Of a DNA stretch of 64,000 nt, positions 1 through 9,874 are shown piece by piece. This stretch comes from Zymomonas mobilis (GTDB lineage Bacteria > Pseudomonadota > Alphaproteobacteria > Sphingomonadales > Sphingomonadaceae): NCBI RefSeq assembly GCF_006715975.1, contig NZ_VFOF01000001.1:444001-508000 (forward strand), written 5' to 3'. The position numbers were made by a program, and so were the translations under genes. Within the stretch, counting starts at the first letter, position 1; each line of letters starts with the position of its first letter. The notes under the pieces are model-generated. The model saw only the letters and a list, made by a program, of their open reading frames with translations, ran no database searches and was not told where the DNA came from.

Positions 1-1
1 T

Positions 2-238
2 TCTAAGACGGATATGCGGTCAGAGATTATCAACCGTATCCAGAAAATCGGTATTCCCCAGAACAGAAATGATGCTTTGAAATTATTGGGATTGAGTGAA
101 GCGGCTGATAAAATAGCGATTAAGAAATCTTATCATCAATTAATTTCTCTGGTTCATCCCGATGCAGGCGGCACCGAAGAATGGGCGCGTCATGTCAATA
201 TTGCCCGCGACATCCTATTAAAATTCAATGCCGGTTAA
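2..238 (+). CDS. J-domain (DnaJ-like) protein, probably the C-terminal end of a larger gene
   Basis: The readable part is essentially one J domain: a helix-rich stretch containing the diagnostic HPD tripeptide (in LVHPDAGG, about residues 47-54 counted from the ATG at 14), which in J proteins stimulates the ATPase of DnaK/Hsp70. The frame stays open from the ATG at 14 to the window edge, so the true start probably lies upstream. Related alphaproteobacterial proteins often carry the J domain at the C-terminus behind membrane segments; that is inference, since the N-terminus is not visible. There is no glycine/phenylalanine region or zinc finger, so this is not DnaJ itself but a small type III-like co-chaperone. 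Confidence 0.75.
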   Translation, partial: SKTDMRSEIINRIQKIGIPQNRNDALKLLGLSEAADKIAIKKSYHQLISLVHPDAGGTEEWARHVNIARDILLKFNAG

Positions 239-382
239 CTAAACTTACCCTAGATTAGAATCCTGTTTTCTTTAAAGAAAATGGGATGCCTTTGATTTAA
301 TGGTCTTTTCCGGGCAGCTTTTCTTTTTCCGCCGCGTTATAACCCTGAATATCAAATAGGATTTTCCTAATAGGAGCTTTTA

Positions 383-1762
383 ATGTCCCATAAATTTGAT
401 CCTACCGTACTGCGTGAATATGATATTCGCGGTATTGTCGGAAAAACACTTCATCCCGAGGACGCCTATGCCATAGGTCGTGGATTCGCGACCCGTTTAC
501 GGCGTGCAGGCGGCAAACGGATTGCTGTGGGATATGATGGGCGGACGTCTTCTCCGGCTTTGAAAGAAGCCTTGATAAAGGGCTTGGTTGAAACGGGTGT
601 GGATGTCGTCAATATCGGTTTAGCATCGACGCCGATGCTTTATTTTGCCGAAGCGACTTTGGATGTCGATGGCGGTATCCAGATCACAGGTAGCCATAAC
701 CCTGCCGAATATAACGGTTTCAAGATGGTCTTGAAGCATAATTCCTTCTTTGGAAAAGATATTCGTGACCTTGGTGAATTGGGCGCTAAAGGCGAATGGG
801 AAGAAGGCAAGGGCAGTGTCGAAACGGCCGATATCATGGATGCCTATGTCGAGAAGCTTGCCAAAGGATATGAAGGCGGAGAGTTCCGTATTGGTTGGGA
901 TGCCGGAAATGGTGTCGGTGGCCCCGTTCTGGAAAGACTGGTTAAAAAATTACCGGGTGAACATCTCGTTATCTACAGTGAAGTAGATGGTCGTTTCCCT
1001 AATCATCACCCTGACCCAACGGTTGAATCCAATTTGGACGACCTGAAAGCTTTGGTCAAAAAAGAAAATCTGGATTTCGGATTCGCTTTTGATGGTGATG
1101 CCGATCGTATCGGTGCGGTTGATAGTGAAGGTCATGTCATCTGGGGCGATCAGATCTTAGCTATTCTGTCTTCGCCTGTTTTGAAGCGTCATCCCGGTGG
1201 AACGATTATCGCGGATGTGAAAGCCAGTCAGGCTTTGTTTGATCGGGTCGCTGAATTAGGGGGTAAGCCGTTGATGGGGCGTACCGGCCATTCTTTGATC
1301 AAGACCTTAATGAAGGAAACCCATTCACCTTTGGCTGGTGAAATGAGCGGTCATATCTTCTTTGCCGATCAATGGTTCGGTTTTGACGATGGTATCTATG
1401 CCGCTGTTCGCATGATTGGTGCCATTCACGATATGGGTGGTTCTTTGACCGACATTCGGAAAAAGATGCCGAAAATGCTGAATACGCCTGAATTGCGTTT
1501 CCAAGCATCGGATACGCGTAAATTCCAAGTCATTGGCGAAGTTTTAGGTCGTTTGACCGCGCAAAATGCCAATGTGAATACGATTGATGGCGTTCGCGTT
1601 ACCAATGACGATGGTTGGTGGTTGTTGCGTGCTTCCAATACACAAGATGTTTTGGTTGCCCGTGCAGAAGGGCGCGATCAGGCCGCCTTGGACCGGTTAA
1701 TTGCTCAATTGAATGATCAGTTGAAGCAGTCTGGCATTGAACCTGTCACAACAGTGCATTGA
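383..1762 (+). CDS. Phosphomannomutase/phosphoglucomutase
   Basis: A 459-residue alpha-D-phosphohexomutase that interconverts the 1- and 6-phosphates of mannose or glucose in the cytoplasm, feeding nucleotide-sugar and surface polysaccharide synthesis. The phosphoserine loop TGSHNP (Ser about residue 104), the Mg-binding loop DGDADR (about residues 237-242) and the sugar-specificity motif EMSGH are all intact, and the length is that of the AlgC/ManB family. The ATG at 383 follows a TAGGAG ribosome site at good spacing. It stands alone, followed by a strong terminator. Whether mannose or glucose phosphate is the main substrate cannot be decided from sequence. Confidence 0.93.
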   Translation: MSHKFDPTVLREYDIRGIVGKTLHPEDAYAIGRGFATRLRRAGGKRIAVGYDGRTSSPALKEALIKGLVETGVDVVNIGLASTPMLYFAEATLDVDGGIQITGSHNPAEYNGFKMVLKHNSFFGKDIRDLGELGAKGEWEEGKGSVETADIMDAYVEKLAKGYEGGEFRIGWDAGNGVGGPVLERLVKKLPGEHLVIYSEVDGRFPNHHPDPTVESNLDDLKALVKKENLDFGFAFDGDADRIGAVDSEGHVIWGDQILAILSSPVLKRHPGGTIIADVKASQALFDRVAELGGKPLMGRTGHSLIKTLMKETHSPLAGEMSGHIFFADQWFGFDDGIYAAVRMIGAIHDMGGSLTDIRKKMPKMLNTPELRFQASDTRKFQVIGEVLGRLTAQNANVNTIDGVRVTNDDGWWLLRASNTQDVLVARAEGRDQAALDRLIAQLNDQLKQSGIEPVTTVH

Positions 1763-1781
1763 TTTTTGCATTGCTAGAAAC

Positions 1782-1818
1782 AAAAAAGCAGTCGGAGAAT
1801 AATCCGGCTGCTTTTTTT
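1782..1818 (+). terminator. Rho-independent terminator of the phosphohexomutase gene
   Basis: AGCAGTCGGA and TCCGGCTGCT form a ten-pair stem with one G.U pair, and a run of T follows. It ends 20-56 bases after the stop codon of the mutase gene. Confidence 0.85.
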
Positions 1819-1871
1819 ATATCAGACATCAAAGATCAAAATTTTGAAGTCTGATCGCGAAGTAGGGAAAA

Positions 1872-2545
1872 ATGGGTTGTGCCAAGATTAATGAAATTTC
1901 AGTCCAAAAGACGGCTGATGAAATTGGTGGGAGATTTATAAAACTGGATGTTCGTGAAGAAAAAGATTGGCAGAATGTATTCCTGTTGCCGATGTGGTCG
2001 TGAATAATGCTGCTATAATTGGTTTTGAAGATAAAGCTGTTGCCCATGACCCAGAGCATGCAGATCTCGAGGATTGGAGAGCGGTTCATCGCGTGAATTT
2101 GGACGGTACTTTTTTGGGATGTCGTTATGCGATTAAAGCCATGAAAGAAAAAGGCACGGGGTCGATCATCAATATTTCTTCACGTTCCGCTTTGGTCGGA
2201 ATTCCTTCAGCTGCGGCTTATGCATCATCCAAAGCCGCCATTCGTAATCATAGTAAAACGGTAGCCCTTTATTGTGCCCAGCAAGGGTGGAAGATTCGAT
2301 GTAATTCAATTCATCCTGGTGCGATTTTAACGCCTATTTGGGAGCCAATGTTGGGGAACTGCAGTGACCGTGAGAAAAAAATGCAGGCATTGGTTGCAGA
2401 TACACCGTTGCAGCGTTTTGGAATGCCAGATGAGGTCGCGGCTATTGCTGTGATGTTGGCCTCTGATGAGGCTGCCTATATTACTGGCGCAGAAATGAAT
2501 ATTGATGGTGGATTATTGGCAGGTTCTACCGCAAGTCCAGAGTGA
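1872..2545 (+). pseudogene. Decayed short-chain dehydrogenase/reductase (SDR) gene
   Basis: Two frames together give a recognisable SDR. Frame one (1872-2003) encodes the stretch before and after [13 protein letters not shown]. The second frame (open from a TTG at 1967 to 2545) continues with VNNAA, the catalytic serine in the NISSRSA segment, YASSK (the YxxxK catalytic pair) and the C-terminal SDR motif [12 protein letters not shown]. The N-terminal Rossmann glycine motif is absent altogether, and about eight codons between DWQNV and the VVVNNAA strand are lost with a change of frame near 1978-1983. The remnant begins right after the upstream terminator, with no promoter or ribosome site visible. 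The 192-residue open part may be annotated elsewhere as an intact SDR, but it lacks the cofactor-binding half, so I call it a pseudogene. Confidence 0.75.
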
Positions 2546-2563
2546 TTTTTCTAGCAAGAAGCC

Positions 2564-2597
2564 AACAAAGCCCGATTTTTTGAAACCGGGCTTTGTT
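2564..2597. terminator. Shared hairpin between convergent genes
   Basis: AACAAAGCCCG and CGGGCTTTGTT form a perfect eleven-pair stem between the SDR remnant (plus) and the aminotransferase gene (minus). Flanking T-runs are weak, so it is a likely but not certain bidirectional terminator. Confidence 0.65.
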
Positions 2598-2625
2598 CGT
2601 CAAAATTATTTTTTAAAATTTTGTT

Positions 2626-4627
<2,002 letters not shown>

Positions 4628-4989
4628 AAAAGTAAGGCCGAATTAACTATACCATTTGATGACTTGAGAAAGATCATTTGCGAAATAAAGTTACTATTTG
4701 TAAGAGTAGGGCAAGAAGATAACTTCTTATTACTCTTTTAATATATTTATGCCACCAAAGAAATAAAAATGAATTTGGTCACTTTTGGTTGTCGTTGGTG
4801 GCGGTCTCGTGGGGTTATCGTTTCAAGAGTAAAGCATTTTTATCGAAAAACGAGGGTAGGTTATCGTTAAAATATGATGATAGCAAATGCCTATCTTCAT
4901 TTACTTTAATCGGTTTGTTTTTGGAATTATTCGTCTTTGATATGCGTTCAGTGATTGCACCTGCCGCTAGAGCGTTATAATTATAGCTT
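4628..4989. other. Non-coding AT-rich gap between the class IV aminotransferase and tldD
   Basis: This 362-base divergent region holds no credible gene. A TATAAT box at 4976-4981, with TTGCAC at 4955-4960 (spacer 15), lies directly before the tldD start and is the only promoter-like pair I can point to. The minus-strand promoter for the aminotransferase must also lie here but is not distinct. Confidence 0.5.
4955..4981 (+). promoter_or_regulatory. Putative tldD promoter, leaderless arrangement
   Basis: TTGCAC (4955-4960) and TATAAT (4976-4981) form a sigma70-like pair with a short 15-base spacer. The ATG at 4990 is only nine bases after the -10 box and no ribosome-binding sequence precedes it, so transcription would start at or next to the initiation codon. 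Confidence 0.4.
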
Positions 4990-6432
4990 ATGACTATTGC
5001 CGACATAGCTGAAGCTCCCCGCCATTTTCTTTATAGGCCCGGGTTACTGACACCTGATGACGCGAAGCGTTTGACTTCTCAAACCCTTAATGGCTGCGAT
5101 GATGGTGAGCTCTATTTACAATATAGTGTTTCCGAAAGTTTTTCTTTTGACGATGGCCGTCTGAAAAATGCGAGCTATGATAACCAGTCGGGCTTTGGTC
5201 TGCGTGGATTATCGGGCGAGGCCACTGCGTTTGCTCATGCGAGTGAGATTTCTGCGGATGCTATTAGACGGGCAGGGGAAACCTTGCAGTTATTAGATCC
5301 CACCAAGGGAAATCAGGCTTCTTCACCGCTTCGTACCAATCGGCATCTTTATACAGAAGCTAATCCCCTGACTTTGAAGCCTTTTGCGGATAAAGTGGCT
5401 CTTTGCCAGAAAATCGATGCGGCGGCACGGGCAAGAGATCCCCATGTCTGTCAGGTTTCGGTCGGGTTATCCGCTTCATGGAGTGTTATCGAAATCGTCC
5501 GCCCTGATGGTTTCGTTGCTCAGGATATTCGTCCTTTGGTGCGTTTAAATATTTCGGTTGTTGTCGAAAAGAATGGCCGACGTGAATCTGGCTTTTATGG
5601 TTTTGGTGGCCGGTATCTTTACGATTTCCTTTTTGAAGAAGCCGAATGGCAAAAGGGAATTGATATGGCTTTGGCCTCGGCTTTGGTCAATCTGGATGCG
5701 GTAGCGGCACCGGCTGGAGAAATGCCGGTAGTATTGGGCCCCGGATGGCCGGGCGTCTTGCTGCATGAAGCGGTGGGTCATGGCTTGGAAGGCGATTTTA
5801 ACCGGAAGGGTTCTTCTGTCTTTTCGGGTAGAATTGGCGAAAGAGTGGCATCCGAAGGTGTGACCGTTATTGATGACGGTTCTATAGCTAACCGCCGTGG
5901 GTCGTTAACTATTGATGACGAAGGCACGCCGACGAGCCGCACCGTTTTGATTGAAAACGGTATTCTGAAATCTTATATGCAAGATAGGCTGAATGCTCGG
6001 CTGATGGGGATGAAGCCAACGGGTAATGGACGTCGTGAGAGTTATGTCCATGCCCCGATCCCCAGAATGACGAATACCTTTATGGCGGCCGGACAAGATG
6101 ATCCCGCCGAGATTATGTCTCGTGTCAAGAAAGGTATTTTTGCCAAGAATTTTGGTGGCGGTCAGGTCGATATTACTAGTGGTAAATTCGTCTTTTCCTG
6201 CACCGAAGCCTATATGATTGAAAATGGCCGAATTGGCGCGCCGATCAAAGGGGCTACCCTGATTGGAGATGGCCTGACGGTTCTTAACAAAATTGCGGCT
6301 ATCGGAAATGATTTGGCTCTGGATGAAGGGGTCGGAATTTGCGGCAAAGGGGGGCAGTCTGTTCCTGCGGGTGTTGGACAACCTACTTTATTGGTAGAAG
6401 GCTTGACTGTTGGTGGCACCGCCTCCGAATAG
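4990..6432 (+). CDS. tldD: Metalloprotease TldD
   Basis: A 480-residue member of the TldD/PmbA (U62) family. The zinc site HEAVGHGLEGDF (about residues 259-270) carries the family's HExxxH signature, and the C-terminal region with the NFGGGQVD and GICGKGGQSVPAGVGQP loops is full length. TldD forms a heterodimer with PmbA/TldE and trims unfolded peptides, known in E. coli for microcin B17 maturation and CcdA turnover. No pmbA lies beside it here, so the partner must be encoded elsewhere. A hairpin terminator follows. The start has no Shine-Dalgarno and sits just after a TATAAT box. Confidence 0.93.
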   Translation: MTIADIAEAPRHFLYRPGLLTPDDAKRLTSQTLNGCDDGELYLQYSVSESFSFDDGRLKNASYDNQSGFGLRGLSGEATAFAHASEISADAIRRAGETLQLLDPTKGNQASSPLRTNRHLYTEANPLTLKPFADKVALCQKIDAAARARDPHVCQVSVGLSASWSVIEIVRPDGFVAQDIRPLVRLNISVVVEKNGRRESGFYGFGGRYLYDFLFEEAEWQKGIDMALASALVNLDAVAAPAGEMPVVLGPGWPGVLLHEAVGHGLEGDFNRKGSSVFSGRIGERVASEGVTVIDDGSIANRRGSLTIDDEGTPTSRTVLIENGILKSYMQDRLNARLMGMKPTGNGRRESYVHAPIPRMTNTFMAAGQDDPAEIMSRVKKGIFAKNFGGGQVDITSGKFVFSCTEAYMIENGRIGAPIKGATLIGDGLTVLNKIAAIGNDLALDEGVGICGKGGQSVPAGVGQPTLLVEGLTVGGTASE

Positions 6433-6461
6433 TCAGAAAATATTTCAAATAATTAGAGAGA

Positions 6462-6490
6462 AGCGGGGTAGTTGTTACCCCGCTTTTTTT
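6462..6490 (+). terminator. Terminator of tldD
   Basis: AGCGGGGTA and TACCCCGCT pair perfectly around a five-base loop and are followed by seven T residues, 30 bases after the tldD stop. Confidence 0.9.
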
Positions 6491-6723
6491 AAAAGATAGC
6501 TTGTAAAGATAAAAATTCTTTTATTTTATTATAAGGTTTTTTTATTGTTTAATGGCTTTTTAGGTAGGATGTTTTTGGATATATCCTGTTTTTTAATCAA
6601 TTTTTTGTCGAAAGACAAAATCAGAGCAAGCAATTTATACTGTTGTGGGATGCCGCAAGAGAGAAATTTTATCTTCGGTTATCCCTTTGAGTATAAAAAG
6701 CATGTGAGGAGAGGCCTATAAAA

Positions 6724-7443
6724 GTGGCAATTTTGGACTATTCAATAAAAGTGGCCTCTTATAACATTCATAAAGCTGTCGGTGCGGATAAAAGGCGCGA
6801 CCCTGAACGCATTTTGTCTGTGTTGGATGAAATCGATGCTGATTGTGTCATTCTTCAGGAAGCTGACCGCCGATTGGGTAAAAGGCGGGCTATTTTGCCC
6901 TTCGATGCGTTAACCGCGCATGGTTATACCTATGTGCCTTTGTCTTTAAGGTCTTGCAGTCTGGGGTGGCATGGCAACGCCATGTTGTTTCGGAATTTTG
7001 CCAGTTGCGTTGGGTATGAACGGGTTCGTTTGCCTCGTCTGGAACCACGTGGCGCCATCATTTGTGATATAAAAATGAAAGGGCGTATCTGGCGATTTAT
7101 CGGCGCCCATCTTGATCTTTCCGGTCTTTTTAGGCGGCGGCAAGTGGCTTTTATCCTTGATAGGCTTCAAAATCTGCCCCGCGATTTGCCTACTGTTATT
7201 ATGGGCGATTTTAACCAATGGCGAAAGAGAGAAGGCTGCCTACGTTTATTGCCGGATGAATTTTCTATTTTACCGACTGGCGCCAGCTTTCCGGCTAATC
7301 ATCCTTTGGTAGGATTAGACCGTATTATCACAACACCAGAAATTAAATGGTTGGAATGTGGCGTTCACAACACCCCCCTTGCAAGGCAGGCTTCTGATCA
7401 TCTGCCTGTATGGGCCAGACTAGCTCTGTCGCCGGTTTTTTAA
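6724..7443 (+). CDS. Endonuclease/exonuclease/phosphatase (EEP) family hydrolase
   Basis: A 239-residue protein with the DNase I-like fold. The metal- and substrate-binding motifs are present in order: ASYNIHKAVG near the N-terminus, ILQEADRR (catalytic Glu), GAHLDLS, MGDFNQW (Asp/Asn pair) and ASDHLPVWARL (Asp-His) near the C-terminus. Members cleave phosphodiester or phosphomonoester bonds in nucleic acids, lipids or inositides, and the substrate cannot be read from sequence. Bacterial relatives of this size are often found beside phospholipase D or cardiolipin synthase genes, but here it is a single gene. The start is GTG at 6724; a weak GAGG lies about 15 bases upstream. Confidence 0.8.
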   Translation: MAILDYSIKVASYNIHKAVGADKRRDPERILSVLDEIDADCVILQEADRRLGKRRAILPFDALTAHGYTYVPLSLRSCSLGWHGNAMLFRNFASCVGYERVRLPRLEPRGAIICDIKMKGRIWRFIGAHLDLSGLFRRRQVAFILDRLQNLPRDLPTVIMGDFNQWRKREGCLRLLPDEFSILPTGASFPANHPLVGLDRIITTPEIKWLECGVHNTPLARQASDHLPVWARLALSPVF

Positions 7444-7608
7444 AATTTTTATCAAAAAAAGCTGTTTTTATGAATTTTTATGTCATTTTTTGGGTATAAA
7501 TCCTGTTGAAAATAGCTGACTAAGTAATTTTTATTGTATAGTCTTCTGTGTCTGCGTTAATTTTTTGAAATATAAAAGTTATCTCGGCCTTATATTAGAA
7601 ATTTTATC

Positions 7609-8997
7609 ATGATGCCGGCTCGCTCAGAGTCTTTAGGGATATATCGGGGAATGCAGAGATTTACATTAAAGGCGCCTGTTCTTTTGCGCTCTATGGCTAA
7701 TTCGATGGGGTTTTGTAAAAAAATTATTGCACTACCCTTGTTATCTTGTGCCGTTCCAGCTTTGGCAGAAGCCCCAGCTGTGGCTGATACGGGCGATACG
7801 GCATGGATGTTGATATCGACGGCGCTTGTGCTGTTGATGATCGTTCCAGGCCTCGCTTTGTTTTATGTTGGTATGGTACGGGCTAAAAATGCATTGTCTC
7901 TTTTAACCCAGATTTTGTGCATGACAGCCCTTGTCATGGTTATATGGCCTTTGGTGGGGTATTCTCTTGCCTTTAGCGGTTCATCTCCTTTCTTTGGCAA
8001 TCTGGCCAATGCCTTTTTGAAAAAGGTCACGCCGGATAGTCTGAACGGCACCATACCTGAATATGTCTTTGTTTGTTATCAGATGACTTTTGCAGCCATT
8101 ACGGCGGCTTTGGCGTTGGGCGGTTTTGCAGAAAGAATCAAATTCCGTGCGGTCATGCTTTTCACCCCGCTTTGGTTGTTGCTGGTCTATTTACCGTTAG
8201 CCCATATGGTGTGGTCTTCTGATGGCTATTTCTTCAAGATGGGTGTTTTGGATTTTGCTGGCGGAACGGTCGTTCATATCAATGCCGGTGTTGCCGCGTT
8301 GGTGGGATGTCTGATGATAGGTAAGCGGAGCGGTTACAATAAAGAATTGATGGCTCCCCATTCGATGATGATGACCTTGATCGGCACCGGATTATTATGG
8401 GTTGGTTGGTTCGGTTTTAATGCCGGTTCAGCTTTGGGCGCCAACGGATCCGCCGGTTTGGCGATGATAAACAGCTTTGTCGCGACCGCCGCCGCTATTC
8501 TGGTCTGGATTGGAACGGAAGCGCTTGTTGGTCGCAAACCTTCTTTGCTGGGCGCTTGTTCTGGTGCCATTGCCGGTTTGGTTGCTATCACGCCTGCGGC
8601 CGGTAATGCGGGGCCGATGGGTGCTATCGCTATCGGCGCGTTGGCTTCATTTGGTTGTTTCTGGATGGTCGTCTATGTCAAACCCAAATTACAATTCGAC
8701 GATGCGTTAGATGCTTTTGGTGTCCATGGCGTAGGCGGAATTATCGGTTCGATTGCAACCGGACTGTTCTGTTCCCCGTTATTGGGGGGCCCCGGTAAAG
8801 CTGATTATATGATCGGGCATCAGCTCTTTTTGCAGGTTTTTGCGGTTGTGGTTGCCGTTATCTGGTCGGCCGTTGGTTCTGCTATTGCTTTTTATATCGT
8901 TGATAAGCTGGTGGGCTTGCGGGTTTCGAAAGAAGAAGAAGCTATCGGTCTGGATATCAGCGAACATGACGAACGGGCTTACAATATGAACTTCTAA
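7609..8997 (+). CDS. amtB: Ammonium transporter
   Basis: An Amt/MEP/Rh family channel in the inner membrane, here up to 462 residues, with eleven transmembrane helices after a cleavable signal peptide (MGFCKKIIALPLLSCAVPALAEA). Family features include ALFYVGMVRAKN, FAGGTVVHINAGVAALVG with the first pore histidine, and FGVHGVGGIIGSIATGLF with the second pore histidine. The listed start at 7609 gives an unusually long 28-residue lead before the signal peptide; ATGs at 7651 or 7693 are also possible and the ribosome site does not settle it. The PII-protein gene glnK, normally just upstream, is not here. A strong terminator follows. Confidence 0.93.
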   Translation: MMPARSESLGIYRGMQRFTLKAPVLLRSMANSMGFCKKIIALPLLSCAVPALAEAPAVADTGDTAWMLISTALVLLMIVPGLALFYVGMVRAKNALSLLTQILCMTALVMVIWPLVGYSLAFSGSSPFFGNLANAFLKKVTPDSLNGTIPEYVFVCYQMTFAAITAALALGGFAERIKFRAVMLFTPLWLLLVYLPLAHMVWSSDGYFFKMGVLDFAGGTVVHINAGVAALVGCLMIGKRSGYNKELMAPHSMMMTLIGTGLLWVGWFGFNAGSALGANGSAGLAMINSFVATAAAILVWIGTEALVGRKPSLLGACSGAIAGLVAITPAAGNAGPMGAIAIGALASFGCFWMVVYVKPKLQFDDALDAFGVHGVGGIIGSIATGLFCSPLLGGPGKADYMIGHQLFLQVFAVVVAVIWSAVGSAIAFYIVDKLVGLRVSKEEEAIGLDISEHDERAYNMNF

Positions 8998-9050
8998 TTT
9001 TTTTGAAGTTTTTATCTCAAGATAGCCTTTTTGATATAAAATAATTTTTA

Positions 9051-9083
9051 AACCAGGTCTGAATTATCAGGCCTGGTTTTTGT
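9051..9083 (+). terminator. Terminator of amtB
   Basis: AACCAGGTCTGA pairs with TCAGGCCTGGTT (one T.G pair) around a four-base loop, followed by T residues. Confidence 0.85.
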
Positions 9084-9330
9084 TTTCTTTCAAAAATTTA
9101 TGGCTCTATTTATTCTACTTGAAAATCAGATGAGATCTCTTATTTTAAGGTAGCTTTAATACGCTTTTTCTTCTCTTTAAGTTCTATGATAATATAATTA
9201 TATTTTATTATCCTTTGTAATAAAGGATAGGAAAATGAACTGGTCTAGTAAATTGTTTCTGTGACATTTGAAATTTTAAACTATATTATCATATCTTAGA
9301 GTATCTTCATGAAGGCGTGCATCCATATTT

Positions 9331-9366
9331 GCTGGACGTGGGTGCTTTGTGACGATTTTGTCCAGC
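9331..9366 (+). promoter_or_regulatory. Hairpin in the hfq leader
   Basis: GCTGGAC (9331-9337) and GTCCAGC (9360-9366) pair perfectly around a 22-base loop, ending 22 bases before the hfq ATG and just upstream of the GGAGAA ribosome site. It could take part in Hfq autoregulation, which is known in E. coli; that role is inference. Confidence 0.4.
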
Positions 9367-9388
9367 CAACAAACCGGAGAACCGGACA

Positions 9389-9874
9389 ATGGCCGAAAAG
9401 GTCAACAATCTTCAGGATTTTTTCCTTAATACTTTGCGCAAGACCCGAACACCTGTGACGATGTTTTTGGTAAAAGGTGTTAAATTACAGGGTGTTATCA
9501 CCTGGTTTGACAACTTTTCTATTTTATTACGGAGGGACGGGCAGTCACAGCTGGTCTATAAGCATGCCATTTCTACTATAATTCCGGCGCATCCCTTGGA
9601 GCAGCTTAGGGAAAGCCGTAGTTTAATGGCAGAGCGTAAATCCAGTTTGCTTCAGGATGTCTTTTTATCGGCGATAATGCAGCAGCAAGAGCCGGTGACG
9701 ATGTTTTTGATAAACGGAGTGATGTTACAAGGCGAAATCGCGGCCTTTGATTTATTTTGCGTTTTATTGACCCGCAATGACGATGCCCAGCTTGTTTACA
9801 AACATGCGGTTTCGACAGTGCAGCCTGTTAAATCTGTAGATTTGACGATGACAGAAAGGCGAGAAGAGGATTGA
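9389..9874 (+). CDS. hfq: RNA chaperone Hfq with two Sm domains in tandem
   Basis: At 161 residues this is about twice a normal bacterial Hfq because the Sm fold is repeated: domain 1 at about residues 7-67 and domain 2 at about 86-147. Both keep LQD at the start, the FD turn and the Sm2 signature VYKHA(I/V)ST that forms the proximal U-binding site. Domain 1 keeps the rim basic patch (LRKTR). In domain 2 the same place reads IMQQQ, so the rim arginines are gone, and the distal-site lysine (GVK in domain 1) is replaced (GVM). Three such chains could build one six-domain ring. Hfq pairs small RNAs with mRNAs. The stop overlaps the hflX start. Confidence 0.95.
   Translation: MAEKVNNLQDFFLNTLRKTRTPVTMFLVKGVKLQGVITWFDNFSILLRRDGQSQLVYKHAISTIIPAHPLEQLRESRSLMAERKSSLLQDVFLSAIMQQQEPVTMFLINGVMLQGEIAAFDLFCVLLTRNDDAQLVYKHAVSTVQPVKSVDLTMTERREED

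Larger units (their letters stand above)
8998..9388. other. Gap between amtB and hfq
   Basis: This 391-base region holds the amtB terminator (9051-9083), AT-rich DNA and, close to hfq, a hairpin in the likely 5' leader (9331-9366). No coding sequence is credible. Confidence 0.5.

Noticed and set aside
261-282. TTTTCTTTAAAGAAAA palindrome before the phosphohexomutase gene as a terminator
   Set aside because: Pure A/T palindrome without a following T-run; too weak to call.
1829-2089. Minus-strand open frame opposite the SDR remnant
   Set aside because: Antisense shadow without signals.
5905-6381. Minus-strand open frame of 158 residues opposite tldD
   Set aside because: Antisense shadow of the TldD C-terminus.
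6603-6620. TTTTGTC-GAAA-GACAAAA mini-hairpin in the tldD downstream gap
   Set aside because: A stable tetraloop stem but mostly A/T pairs, with no T-run and no clear gene to serve.
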